Assembly (NCBI GenBank): GCA_900544905.1
Contig: UQXF01000005.1
Coordinates: 1-57,163 of the forward strand
Origin: an uncultured Clostridium sp.
GTDB taxonomy: Bacteria; Bacillota; Clostridia; Lachnospirales; Lachnospiraceae
Direction: 5' to 3'
DNA: 57,163 nucleotides
The notes under the pieces were generated by a model. The model was not told where the DNA came from and searched no databases. It saw nothing but the letters and a program-made list of their open reading frames with translations. Below, one piece after another: positions 1 through 8,820 of this stretch (position 1 is the first letter of the stretch; the number at the start of each line of letters is the position of its first letter). A program made the translations under genes and the position numbers.

Positions 1-85
1 ATTTTTTGGACTTTTTTTCAAAGTTGTTAATAATGATACTGGCAAAATCAGGGGAATGTGGATAAAACTGCGGAAACTCAAGGTA

Positions 86-159
86 AGTTTAGTATTGACT
101 TCACTTCCAGAATATGTATAATATCTCTTGAAGTTTAGTAAAAGTAAACTGAAAGTTTA
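86..159 (+). promoter_or_regulatory. Repeated AGTTTA boxes, putative operator of the XRE-cupin regulator
   Basis: AGTTTA occurs at 86-91, 132-137 and 154-159. The copy at 132 forms an inverted repeat with TAAACT at 145-150 (7-base spacer), immediately downstream of the -10 box. This placement suits autorepression by the HTH protein encoded next door. The repeats are seen in the sequence; the regulator's binding is inferred. Confidence 0.45.
95..122 (+). promoter_or_regulatory. Sigma-A promoter of the polyamine operon
   Basis: A -35 box TTGACT (95-100) is followed after 16 bases by a -10 box TATAAT (117-122). It lies about 70 bases before the regulator start codon and points into the regulator-potABCD run. 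No other promoter is evident before potA, so it probably drives the whole operon. Confidence 0.7.
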
Positions 160-193
160 TTAGTAATAACCTTGAAGTATATAAGGAGACTAT

Positions 194-730
194 ATGAAAA
201 TCGGATACAAAATCAAGGCTCTCCGGGTTGCCAAGAATCTTACCCAGGAAGAGCTGGCAGACCGGGCAGAGCTTTCCAAGGGATTCATTTCCCAGGTGGA
301 ACGGGATTTAACCTCCCCTTCCATTGCGACACTTGTGGATATCCTGCAATGTCTGGGCACAAACCTGAAAGATTTTTTTAATGATGAAGAAGAGGAACAG
401 ATTGTTTTCAGACAGGATGATTATTTTGAGAAAACCGATGAAGAACTGGGCAATAAAATAGAATGGATTATTCCCAACGCCCAGAAAAATGAAATGGAGC
501 CAATCCGCCTGACACTGCAGCCATGTGGCTCCACCTATCCCGACCAGCCCCATGAAGGAGAAGAATTTGGCTACGTATTAAGCGGCAGCATCATCATTCA
601 CTTGGGAAGCAAAAATTACAAAGCAAAAAAGGGGGAAGCCTTTTACTTTACCCCCTCCGGCAGACATTATATTGAAGCTGGCAAAAACGGCGCTGTCCTG
701 ATATGGGTATCCAGCCCCCCAAGCTTCTAA
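194..730 (+). CDS. XRE-family transcriptional regulator with cupin sensor domain
   Basis: A 178-residue protein with an N-terminal helix-turn-helix (about residues 8-62, containing TQEELADRAELSKGFISQVE) and a C-terminal cupin fold (about 105-175, with the HEGEEFGYVLSG stretch and the FTPSGRHYIEAG strand). This architecture is that of PuuR/SutR-like regulators that sense small metabolites through the cupin. The ATG at 194 follows ATAAGGAGA at good spacing. It is the first gene of the potABCD operon, with only about 45 bases to potA, so it most likely controls polyamine uptake in response to a polyamine or derivative. The ligand is inferred from context only. Confidence 0.85.
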   Translation: MKIGYKIKALRVAKNLTQEELADRAELSKGFISQVERDLTSPSIATLVDILQCLGTNLKDFFNDEEEEQIVFRQDDYFEKTDEELGNKIEWIIPNAQKNEMEPIRLTLQPCGSTYPDQPHEGEEFGYVLSGSIIIHLGSKNYKAKKGEAFYFTPSGRHYIEAGKNGAVLIWVSSPPSF

Positions 731-774
731 CCTGCGCCGGACATGATAAAACCCATAAGGAGGACCTTGATTCC

Positions 775-1848
775 ATGGCGAACAAATTAATCAATCTTGT
801 AAACATAACAAAATCCTATGACAATAACGTCGTACTGGACGACTTGAATTTATACATCCGGGAAAATGAATTTCTGACCCTGCTGGGTCCCTCCGGATGC
901 GGAAAGACCACCACGCTTCGGATTATAGGCGGCTTTGAGCAGCCGGATTCCGGCAAGGTTATGTTTGACGGTAAGGATATTACCGCTGTTCCGCCGAACA
1001 AACGGCAGTTAAACACCGTATTCCAGAAGTATGCCCTATTTACTCATATGACCATTGCAGAAAATATTGCCTTCGGACTGAAGCTTAAGAACAAGAGCAA
1101 GGCATATATCGATGACAAAATCAAATATGCCCTGAAGCTGGTGAATCTGGACGGATACGAAAACCGGAAACCGGATTCCCTGTCCGGTGGACAGCAGCAA
1201 AGAATTGCCATTGCCCGCGCCATTGTAAATGAACCCAAAATCCTTCTTTTGGATGAGCCCCTTGGCGCCCTGGATTTAAAGCTGAGACAGGATATGCAGT
1301 ACGAATTAATCCGGTTAAAGAACGAGCTGGGAATCACCTTCATCTATGTCACCCATGACCAGGAGGAGGCCCTCACCATGAGCGATACCATTGTGGTCAT
1401 GAACCAGGGATATATCCAGCAGATTGGAACGCCGGAGGATATTTACAATGAGCCGCAGAATGCTTTTGTGGCAGATTTTATCGGTGACAGCAACTTAATT
1501 GACGCCATGATGATTAAAGACCGTCTTGTTTCCTTTATGGGTGCTAAATGGCAATGTGTAGATGAGGGCTTTGGCACCAACAGACCGGTGGACGTTGTTA
1601 TCCGCCCGGAGGATGTTGTATTATGTAAACCTGAGGAGGGCACAATTTCCGGAGAGGTAACCCATGTAATATTCAAGGGCGTACATTATGAGATGGAGGT
1701 TATGGCAGGCGGCTTTGAGTGGCTGGTACACTCCACTGTCATGCACCCCGCAGGGGAACAGGTGGGAATCACCGTAGACCCCTTTAACATCCAGATTATG
1801 CACAAACCGGAATCTGAAGACGAGGAGGTAGCCTACATTGAAGAGTAA
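775..1848 (+). CDS. potA: Spermidine/putrescine ABC transporter, ATP-binding protein PotA
   Basis: A 357-residue ABC ATPase with Walker A GPSGCGKT (about residues 38-45), signature LSGGQQQR (about 136), Walker B ILLLDEP (about 156) and a C-terminal TOBE-type region, the PotA/CysA layout. It powers polyamine import together with PotB and PotCD downstream. The ATG at 775 is chosen because AAGGAGG lies just upstream; longer upstream reading would overlap the regulator gene and lacks a ribosome site. Its end overlaps the start of potB by 11 bases, indicating translational coupling. Confidence 0.92.
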   Translation: MANKLINLVNITKSYDNNVVLDDLNLYIRENEFLTLLGPSGCGKTTTLRIIGGFEQPDSGKVMFDGKDITAVPPNKRQLNTVFQKYALFTHMTIAENIAFGLKLKNKSKAYIDDKIKYALKLVNLDGYENRKPDSLSGGQQQRIAIARAIVNEPKILLLDEPLGALDLKLRQDMQYELIRLKNELGITFIYVTHDQEEALTMSDTIVVMNQGYIQQIGTPEDIYNEPQNAFVADFIGDSNLIDAMMIKDRLVSFMGAKWQCVDEGFGTNRPVDVVIRPEDVVLCKPEEGTISGEVTHVIFKGVHYEMEVMAGGFEWLVHSTVMHPAGEQVGITVDPFNIQIMHKPESEDEEVAYIEE

Positions 1849-2659
1849 ACATGGAAAATGGCTGGCAATGCCCTTTACCGTATGGTCAGTTATCTTTATT
1901 CTGATACCGCTTTTTATGATTTTCTACTACGGACTGGTAGATAAATCCGGTACCTTTACCCTTGACAACATTACCGCCATCGCAGAACCGGAGCATATGA
2001 AGGCGCTATTACTGTCCATTCTGCTCTCCCTGATTGCCACCGTAATCTGTCTGATTCTGGCATACCCCCTTGCCATGATTTTGTCAAAGCTGGGCGTAAA
2101 CCAGAACAGCTTTATTGTGCTGATTTTTATTCTGCCAATGTGGATGAACTTTTTACTGAGAACCCTTGCCTGGCAGACATTGCTGGAAAAAACAGGAGTC
2201 ATCAACTCCGTATTATCCTTTTTCCATCTGCCGGCGCTGAATATCATTAACACACCCTATGCCATTGTACTCGGCATGGTATATAATTTTCTTCCATTTA
2301 TGGTGCTGCCGATTTACAACTCTCTGATTAAATTAGATTCAGACGTAATCAATGCGGCAAGAGACCTTGGTGCAAACAGTGTACAGACCTTTACCAGGGT
2401 TATCTTTCCCTTAACCATTCCCGGTGTAATCAGCGGTATCACCATGGTATTTATTCCTGCCCTCACCACCTTCGTGATTTCAAACCTGTTAGGTGGAAGC
2501 AAAATTCTGTTAATTGGAAATGTGATTGAGCAGGAATTTACCCAGGCAAGCAATTGGAATCTGGGAAGCGGACTTTCCCTGGTCATGATGATTTTCATCA
2601 TTATCAGCATGGCTGCTTCTGCACTATTTGATAAAGACGGGGAGGGAAGCTTAGTCTGA
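1838..2659 (+). CDS. potB: Spermidine/putrescine ABC transporter permease PotB
   Basis: A 273-residue integral membrane protein with about six hydrophobic segments and the permease EAA-type loop (NAARDLGANSV..., about residues 171-195) that docks on the ATPase. It begins with TTG at 1838, preceded by GAGGAGGTA seven bases upstream, inside the end of potA. Its last base is shared with the first base of the potC-potD ATG (TGATG overlap). Family assignment follows PotB/ModB-like permeases and the order of the operon. Confidence 0.9.
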   Translation: MKSKHGKWLAMPFTVWSVIFILIPLFMIFYYGLVDKSGTFTLDNITAIAEPEHMKALLLSILLSLIATVICLILAYPLAMILSKLGVNQNSFIVLIFILPMWMNFLLRTLAWQTLLEKTGVINSVLSFFHLPALNIINTPYAIVLGMVYNFLPFMVLPIYNSLIKLDSDVINAARDLGANSVQTFTRVIFPLTIPGVISGITMVFIPALTTFVISNLLGGSKILLIGNVIEQEFTQASNWNLGSGLSLVMMIFIIISMAASALFDKDGEGSLV

Positions 2660-4521
2660 TGAAACGGTTTATAGAACGCTTTTATATAATCATTATATTT
2701 ATTTTTCTCTATGCCCCTATTGTAACCTTAATGGTTCTGTCCTTTAACAACAGCAGAACCAGGGCAAAGTGGGGTGGCTTTACCCTTTCCTGGTACTCCT
2801 CCTTATTTGAGAACCAGGCTATTATGCAGGCGCTTTACAACACGCTTTTTATTGCAATTGTATCCTCTGTTGCCGCCACATTGATTGGAACTGTTACCTG
2901 CATTGCCCTGAGCAATATGAAGCCCCGTTCCCGGAATATCCTGCTGGGAATCAACAACATTCCCATGCTGAATGCGGATATTGTAACCGGAATCTCCCTG
3001 ATGCTTTTATTCATCAGCTTTGGTCTCCGCTTTGGAATGCAGACAATACTGCTGGCACATATTACCTTTAATATTCCCTATGTTATCTTAAATGTAATGC
3101 CAAAGTTCCGGCAGCTGAACCCTCATACCTATGAGGCGGCGTTAGACCTTGGCGCTTCACCGGCATATGCTTTTTTCAAGGTGGTTTTTCCGGACATTTT
3201 ACCGGGTGTGTTGTCCGGTTTTCTAATGGCATTTACCATGTCCTTAGATGACTTTATCATCACCCATTTTACAAAGGGAGCTGGTGTGGATACCCTTTCC
3301 ACCAAAATATACACAGAGGTGCGCAAGGGCATCAAGCCTGAAATGTATGCCCTTTCCACCATTATCTTTATAACGGTATTTGTGCTTCTTTTAATTGTTA
3401 ATCTGGCGCCGGTATGGAGGGAAAAGCGTGCCCATACGAGAAAGACCTTGCAGCCGCAGGTGAAAAAATATATTGCTGCCGCCGCTGCATGCCTTTTAAT
3501 TGTCATTTGCATCCTTATTTACAGGGGCGGCGCTGCCCTGCAGGACGGCGGGCAGGTTATCGTCTACAACTGGGGGGAATATTTAGACCCGGATGTGATT
3601 GAAATGTTTGAGGAGGAGACCGGTATTGAGGTCATATATGATGAGTATGAAACAAACGAAACCATGTATCCCAAAATAGAATCCGGTGCAGCCCGGTATG
3701 ATGTGGTCTGCCCTTCTGACTACATGATTCAGAAAATGATTGAAAATGATTTACTGGCAGAGATTAATTTTGACAATGTGCCAAATGCGGTAAACATTGA
3801 CGAAAACTACTTCGAGCAGTCCAGGGAATTTGACCCGGAAAATAAATACAGTATTCCTTACTGTGTGGGTACGGTGGGCATTCTCTACAATAAAACCATG
3901 GTGGATGAGCCGGTGAATTCCTGGGACATTTTGTGGAATGAAAAATATGCCGATAATATCCTGATGCAGGATTCCGTAAGGGATGCTTTCATGGTGGCAT
4001 TAAAAAAGCTTGGCTATTCCATGAATTCCACCGATGAAAACGAGTTAGAACAGGCTAAGGATGCCCTGATTGAGCAAAAGCCTTTAACCCAGGCTTATGT
4101 GGTGGACCAGGTAAGAGATAAAATGATTGGAAATGAGGCTGCCATCGGCGTTATTTACTCTGGAGAAGCCATCTATACTCAGCGGGAAAATCCCGATTTG
4201 GAATATGTGATTCCCAAGGAAGGAACTAATGTATGGATTGACTCCTGGTGCATTTTAAAGGATGCCCCGAACAAGGAGAACGCAGAGAAATTCATTAATT
4301 TCCTCTGCCGCCCGGATATCGCTCTTATGAATTTTGAGTATATCACCTACTCCACTCCAAACACGGAGGCACGCAAGCTTATTGAGGACGAGGACATACG
4401 AAACAGCGAAATCGCCTTCCCTGATTTGTCAAAATACAACAATCTGGAGACCTTCCAGTATCTCGGAGAGGACGCTGACCGGATATACAATGCATTCTGG
4501 AAAGAAGTGAAATCCCAATAA
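2659..4521 (+). CDS. potCD: Fused polyamine permease PotC and substrate-binding protein PotD
   Basis: A 620-residue fusion. Residues 1 to about 255 are a PotC-type permease with an EAA loop (EAALDLGASPAYAFFKVVFP, about 158-178). A further transmembrane helix at about 270-288 leads into a complete PotD-type periplasmic-binding domain (about 297-620) beginning QVIVYNWGEYLDPDVI, with a typical aromatic-rich polyamine site. The binding domain is therefore tethered outside the membrane instead of being a free lipoprotein. Such PotCD fusions are known in some Firmicutes and mollicutes. It replaces the separate potC and potD and ends the operon before a strong hairpin. No frameshift is seen at the junction. 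Confidence 0.92.
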   Translation: MKRFIERFYIIIIFIFLYAPIVTLMVLSFNNSRTRAKWGGFTLSWYSSLFENQAIMQALYNTLFIAIVSSVAATLIGTVTCIALSNMKPRSRNILLGINNIPMLNADIVTGISLMLLFISFGLRFGMQTILLAHITFNIPYVILNVMPKFRQLNPHTYEAALDLGASPAYAFFKVVFPDILPGVLSGFLMAFTMSLDDFIITHFTKGAGVDTLSTKIYTEVRKGIKPEMYALSTIIFITVFVLLLIVNLAPVWREKRAHTRKTLQPQVKKYIAAAAACLLIVICILIYRGGAALQDGGQVIVYNWGEYLDPDVIEMFEEETGIEVIYDEYETNETMYPKIESGAARYDVVCPSDYMIQKMIENDLLAEINFDNVPNAVNIDENYFEQSREFDPENKYSIPYCVGTVGILYNKTMVDEPVNSWDILWNEKYADNILMQDSVRDAFMVALKKLGYSMNSTDENELEQAKDALIEQKPLTQAYVVDQVRDKMIGNEAAIGVIYSGEAIYTQRENPDLEYVIPKEGTNVWIDSWCILKDAPNKENAEKFINFLCRPDIALMNFEYITYSTPNTEARKLIEDEDIRNSEIAFPDLSKYNNLETFQYLGEDADRIYNAFWKEVKSQ

Positions 4522-4528
4522 AAGGCAC

Positions 4529-4572
4529 TGTGGGGCTGTACACTACATAACCGGTGTACAGCCCCACATTTC
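4529..4572. terminator. Hairpin terminator between convergent potCD and phosphatase gene
   Basis: A 15-bp perfect stem (4529-4543 with 4554-4568) around a 10-base loop, followed by TTTCT on the plus strand. It begins eight bases after the potCD stop and ends eight bases before the end of the convergent gene, so it can serve both. Confidence 0.75.
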
Positions 4573-4575
4573 TGC

Positions 4576-5217
4576 TTATCCTATAACAGTGCTTCCTGCC
4601 GCATTCTGCCCATAAAAGATTTTCGTCTCATCCAGCACCTGATATCCATTTTCATCCAGCCTTATGAGAATCACATTACAGTTTTTTTGCAGTCCGCCGG
4701 ACCAGTACTGCTCTATACCATGCTGCTTTACATGGCACATAAGCGCCTTGTTCATGGCTCCATGGGCTACAATCATAATACGCCGAAGCTCCTTCGCCTG
4801 GGGCTCCACAACCTCCCGCATAAACTCCGCTGCCCTGCCGCAGATATGCTCTAACGTCTCCCCCTGTTCCGGGGCCTCATAAAGCTCGGGACGTTCAAAA
4901 AAATAGTGAAAAGGGTCGCTGGTATCTGCCAATAACTCCTTAAAATTCCTGCCCTCATATATCCCAAAGCTCAGCTCCTTAAGCCGGTCATCACGGATAA
5001 TGGGAATATTCCGGTAGCCCCGGATAAGACACGCCGTCTCATAGGCACGAATCAGCGGTGAACTGTATATTTTGTCAAAAGCTGTCTGCTCTAAGCTCCG
5101 CCCGGTCTCCCCTGCCAAAGCCCTTCCCCTTTCATTTAATTCAATGTCCGCCCTTCCCTGCAGCCGGTTGCTGGCATTCCACACGGTCTGTCCATGGCGC
5201 ACTATATATATTTCCAT
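4576..5217 (-). CDS. Histidine phosphatase family protein (phosphoglycerate-mutase-like)
   Basis: A 213-residue protein with the branch-1 signature RHGQT at residues 7-11 and a second catalytic histidine in VAHGAMNK near residue 150, plus the R/E-rich segment of the family. It hydrolyses a phosphoester through a phosphohistidine intermediate. The size matches GpmB/CobC-type enzymes rather than the 230-250-residue dPGM. No cobalamin genes are nearby, so the substrate cannot be named. The ATG at 5217 is followed directly by the conserved beta strand EIYIVRHGQT, which supports the start. Confidence 0.85.
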   Translation of the reverse strand: MEIYIVRHGQTVWNASNRLQGRADIELNERGRALAGETGRSLEQTAFDKIYSSPLIRAYETACLIRGYRNIPIIRDDRLKELSFGIYEGRNFKELLADTSDPFHYFFERPELYEAPEQGETLEHICGRAAEFMREVVEPQAKELRRIMIVAHGAMNKALMCHVKQHGIEQYWSGGLQKNCNVILIRLDENGYQVLDETKIFYGQNAAGSTVIG

Positions 5218-5282
5218 AAAGCTTTCCTTCCTTGTCTCATTTCTGCTGTGTCAAATCAAATCCCATTTACACAGGTACTGTC

Positions 5283-7547
5283 CTACATCTGGTAAAACAG
5301 CAAATTCTCCTTTAAATCCTCGGTAATCTCGCCGCCCGCCTTTATATATTTATCATATACGCTGTTATACCGCTGTAATTTCTTTGCCGTCTCCACCTCA
5401 AACCGTGAAATGGATGCCTGGTACAATGGATTGGTCTTTAATTCATTGCGCACGCCCTTTGCAAAAGGACAATAGCGGATTAATATATCCCTTGACACCT
5501 TATTTAACCGGAAACTTCCCTTTGATTCAAATTTAATCCAGTTCACATAGTCCTTCACAAACACTTCCCGGTAATTATTCTGTGCACGGATTAACGCACT
5601 CTTGATTTTTTCCTTTGCATCCGCCGACAGCTCATGATTTTTCTTGTAAAACTGGATATAGGTACAATACTCTGCTGTCAGGGATTTTTCCCGGACGTCG
5701 TTCCAGTGAACACCCTGTATCCGCCGGCACATCTCCCACCGGAAATATCCCACCATTCCCAGCATCAAATCATCCACATCCAGCGCTGTAAAAATTGGGA
5801 ACATGAAACGGCCAGGGGTATCGCTCTTTATTCCCGAGGTTTCCTGCCACATGGTCACTCTGGTTCCTGCATTTGGCAGCAGAATAATATCCGGCAGAAC
5901 CTCCTTCATAATCCGTTCACAATTGATGCCCTTCTCCGTATCCGAAAACAGCACCTCACGGTAAAATGCAGAATAATCAATTTTCCTGATTTCATTCAAA
6001 GCATTTTCCAGCTTTTCCGCTGTTACCAGCATCTTTTCAATGGCATTAATCAAATCATTCTTTGATAAAATCGGACAAAAGGTGGTGATTTTGCCATAGG
6101 TTATCTTATTGACCGAAGTAAACATGTTCCGAATCTCAAATTCAACCTTCTTTTCCCCGCTGTGCTGATAGGAGGCAGCCTGTTCAGCGGTAATTTTGCC
6201 ATTCTTACACAAATCCGCCAGATAAGCCGTATAGTCCATATCAAATTCATTTTTAGACGGAGGCTTTTCTCCCCGATAGATGCATTTCAGCCACTCATAA
6301 ATTGTAAAAACATGCTCTGAATGACAGATATCCAGATGGGCTGTCAGCTCATAAAGCGCCTTCGCATTCTCCTCTCCCACAAATGCCACATCCATAAAGC
6401 CAAAATTTAAAAACATTTCCAGAACAGGGGTAAGGGTTGCCTCATCCTTTACCGCACGCATAAACACCTTGTAATAAATGTCATAATAAACAGATGTCAG
6501 CTTCTTTCTAAGGGCATACACCTCTTCATCCATGGACGTCATATCCGGAAGGCTTCTGTAGGTTTCAATCATATTACAGATAGTTTCTATCTCATCATCC
6601 TTAAAGCCTGCGTATTCCAGTATATGTCCAACGCAGTCCACCTCCATGATATCCATTTCCTCCCTGACGCTTATGCCTGCCACATCGGAGGTACCGTTGC
6701 TGTAGTCAAAATTCTTAAATTCATTGAGCCGCCTGCCAAGCATCCTGGCATTATATACATTTAACTTTTCAGCAACCTTTATAATCAGGTTCATATCCTT
6801 GGTTACCGGGCTGATATCATATTTCTTTGCATATGTCCTGATTGACAAATCAAAGAAAAGCTTTAACAGGTCAGTTTGTGATTCACTGATTAAAATGTCC
6901 TTGTTATAGGATAAATATGCCTCAATCTCACCAATACCCAGCGTGAATCTGCGCATCTGGGCAGCCGCTTCCATGATTGCGCCAACTGTCAGGCTGTCAT
7001 CCTTTTCCATCAGCCGGAGATATTCCTGCATATAATTCTTCACAATGCTGATGCTGTTATTGATTTCCCATGCCTCTGCCCTGTGCTGCATCTCCAGAGG
7101 ATTGAAATGCTCCATCCGCAGAAAGCTCTGCTCCTCAATCTTATACTTTCCGCAAAGGGTTGTATAATCATTGTAAATGGTTTCCACAAAGGTATGGAAC
7201 TGGCGCGCCTTATTGTATAAGTCTGTATAAAGGCACAAGATTTGATGCCTCTGTTCAATGGATGCCTTCAAAAAAATGTTGCGGATTTTCTCCTGTCCCG
7301 TCAGCAGATTTTTCAAATCAGAGGAGTCTTCACAGATAAAGCCTGCCAGAACCGTATCCTCTCCTGCTACATAGTCACACAAAAATATATCCTTCTCCAA
7401 TATTCCGATAATTGCATTTTTTTCTAATTTAATCTCTGAAAAGCCAAACCTTTGTAAAACACTTCCCTCCTGTATCAGATACCAGTATTTTACCTTATCA
7501 TTTTTCTTCGCTATAATCTGCTCCCGCTTTGCTCTAATTATCTCCAT
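5283..7547 (-). CDS. Large uncharacterised protein with cyclic-nucleotide-binding-like N-terminus
   Basis: I do not recognise a characterised family. The 754-residue product starts with about 110 residues that read like a cyclic-nucleotide-binding beta barrel (a YWYLIQEGSVLQ strand and an I-IGILE segment, as in the CAP effector domain), but no clear phosphate-binding cassette with its conserved arginine is visible. The remaining 640 residues are mostly helical, with no transmembrane segments or signal peptide, so it is likely cytosolic. The ATG at 7547 is chosen because GGAAGGG precedes it; a TTG nine codons earlier abuts the ung stop and lacks a ribosome site. It follows ung on the same strand by 27 bases and may be cotranscribed. 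Confidence 0.7.
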   Translation of the reverse strand: MEIIRAKREQIIAKKNDKVKYWYLIQEGSVLQRFGFSEIKLEKNAIIGILEKDIFLCDYVAGEDTVLAGFICEDSSDLKNLLTGQEKIRNIFLKASIEQRHQILCLYTDLYNKARQFHTFVETIYNDYTTLCGKYKIEEQSFLRMEHFNPLEMQHRAEAWEINNSISIVKNYMQEYLRLMEKDDSLTVGAIMEAAAQMRRFTLGIGEIEAYLSYNKDILISESQTDLLKLFFDLSIRTYAKKYDISPVTKDMNLIIKVAEKLNVYNARMLGRRLNEFKNFDYSNGTSDVAGISVREEMDIMEVDCVGHILEYAGFKDDEIETICNMIETYRSLPDMTSMDEEVYALRKKLTSVYYDIYYKVFMRAVKDEATLTPVLEMFLNFGFMDVAFVGEENAKALYELTAHLDICHSEHVFTIYEWLKCIYRGEKPPSKNEFDMDYTAYLADLCKNGKITAEQAASYQHSGEKKVEFEIRNMFTSVNKITYGKITTFCPILSKNDLINAIEKMLVTAEKLENALNEIRKIDYSAFYREVLFSDTEKGINCERIMKEVLPDIILLPNAGTRVTMWQETSGIKSDTPGRFMFPIFTALDVDDLMLGMVGYFRWEMCRRIQGVHWNDVREKSLTAEYCTYIQFYKKNHELSADAKEKIKSALIRAQNNYREVFVKDYVNWIKFESKGSFRLNKVSRDILIRYCPFAKGVRNELKTNPLYQASISRFEVETAKKLQRYNSVYDKYIKAGGEITEDLKENLLFYQM

Positions 7548-7574
7548 GCTGTCCCTTCCATTGCCATTTCTCAA

Positions 7575-8255
7575 TCATGTTATATTTTCAATCTGCCAGT
7601 CAATCGGCTCCAAGCCATGCTCTTCCAAAAAGGCATTCGCCTGGCTGAAATGCCTGCACCCAAAGAATCCTCTATATGCTGACAGTGGACTTGGATGCGG
7701 CGCCTTTAAAATCAGATGGTTTGGATTATTCAGACGTGCCGCCTTATTCTGTGCCGGTCTTCCCCAAAGGAGAAACACAATTGGTCTGTCCTGCTCATTT
7801 AATATATCCATAACGGCATCCGTAAACTGTTCCCAGCCAATCCCCTGATGGGAATTTGCCTGATGGGCGCGGACAGTCAGCACACTGTTCAGCATAAGCA
7901 CACCCTGCTGTGCCCATTTTACCAGATAGCCATTGTTTGGGATATAACAGCCCAAATCATCATGCAGCTCCTGATAAATATTAACCAGGGATGGCGGAAT
8001 CTCCACCTCCGGTTTCACGCTGAAGCAAAGTCCATGGGCCTGGTTCTCTCCATGGTAGGGGTCCTGTCCGATAATCACACATTTCACCTGCTGAAGCGGA
8101 GTCAGATGAAAGGCATTAAATATATCATCCGCCGGAGGAAAAATCGTTCTCCCGCTGGCATACTCCTCATTTACCCTCCGGTACAAATCTCTGTAATAAT
8201 CCTTCTTATATTCGGGCTTTAACACCTGTGCCCAGTCATTTGTAATTGGTGGCAT
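7575..8255 (-). CDS. ung: Uracil-DNA glycosylase
   Basis: A 226-residue family-1 uracil-DNA glycosylase. It shows the water-activating motif GQDPYHG (about residues 63-69), the LLWGRPAQNK strand and the DNA-intercalation loop HPSPLSAYRGFFGC (about 186-199). It removes uracil from DNA by cleaving the N-glycosidic bond at the start of base-excision repair. Length and all catalytic motifs match the family. The downstream gene starts almost immediately, suggesting a two-gene transcript. Confidence 0.95.
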   Translation of the reverse strand: MPPITNDWAQVLKPEYKKDYYRDLYRRVNEEYASGRTIFPPADDIFNAFHLTPLQQVKCVIIGQDPYHGENQAHGLCFSVKPEVEIPPSLVNIYQELHDDLGCYIPNNGYLVKWAQQGVLMLNSVLTVRAHQANSHQGIGWEQFTDAVMDILNEQDRPIVFLLWGRPAQNKAARLNNPNHLILKAPHPSPLSAYRGFFGCRHFSQANAFLEEHGLEPIDWQIENIT

Positions 8256-8295
8256 AATCTTCCTCCTTTGTTTTCATGGTAAACAGGCAGACCCT

Positions 8296-8685
8296 TTACT
8301 CTGCCGCCTGCTTTAGTTTACATAATATGTCCCCCGCCTGATAGGGAATGTCCTGCTCCTTTGGATACAGGGCGACCTTTTTATCCCCGCCTGTTAACTG
8401 CTTCACGGAATCCGTTCCCAGATACAGCTCATCCATTGTAACCTGTCCCTTCTGTCTTCCCTCACAATCAAACAGCCAGAAGGTATCCTCCAGGCTGCCT
8501 GTACCTGCTGCCACAAGACCTTCCAGCTTAACAAAGCGTCCTCCCTTATACTCCTCCAGGTAGGCATCATTGATATAGCAGAGAAAATCTGCCTGTTCAT
8601 GCAGCCGGTATACTCTTTCGTATGCCTCATTTCGTTTTTTCTGTATCTTAAGCCTGTTATTTCGTTTTTCCCTGTCAAAAAACAT
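8296..8685 (-). CDS. Small protein resembling a translation-factor domain 2 beta barrel
   Basis: A 129-residue protein of unknown function. The N-terminal 35 residues are highly basic; residues about 55-125 (VKLEGLVAAGTGSLEDTF, then GDKKVALYP and YQAGDILCK) have the strand and turn pattern of an EF-Tu-domain-2-like barrel without a GTPase domain. This is pattern-based and weak. The ATG at 8685 is preferred: longer reading crosses the promoter and start of the divergent amidase gene. The ribosome site before 8685 is poor, so the start is uncertain. Confidence 0.5.
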   Translation of the reverse strand: MFFDREKRNNRLKIQKKRNEAYERVYRLHEQADFLCYINDAYLEEYKGGRFVKLEGLVAAGTGSLEDTFWLFDCEGRQKGQVTMDELYLGTDSVKQLTGGDKKVALYPKEQDIPYQAGDILCKLKQAAE

Positions 8686-8749
8686 AATCTGCCATTCACA
8701 TCCATTTATCTGTAATATTCTTATATAATCATACACCAAAAACAGATGG

Positions 8750-8777
8750 TTGAAAAGAGGATAATCTATGTTAAAAT
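8750..8777 (+). promoter_or_regulatory. Promoter of the secreted amidase gene
   Basis: TTGAAA (8750-8755), 16-base spacer, TAAAAT (8772-8777), about 44 bases upstream of the amidase ATG, which itself follows a GGGAGGG ribosome site. The divergent gene starts at 8685, so the two share this short control region. Confidence 0.6.
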
Positions 8778-8820
8778 GGTACTGTATCAATAATTTATCT
8801 TTTGTGAGGGAGGGATTATA

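Noticed and set aside
703..774. N-terminal extension of PotA by 24 residues
   Set aside because: It overlaps the regulator gene, lacks a ribosome site, and the ATG at 775 has a strong AAGGAGG.
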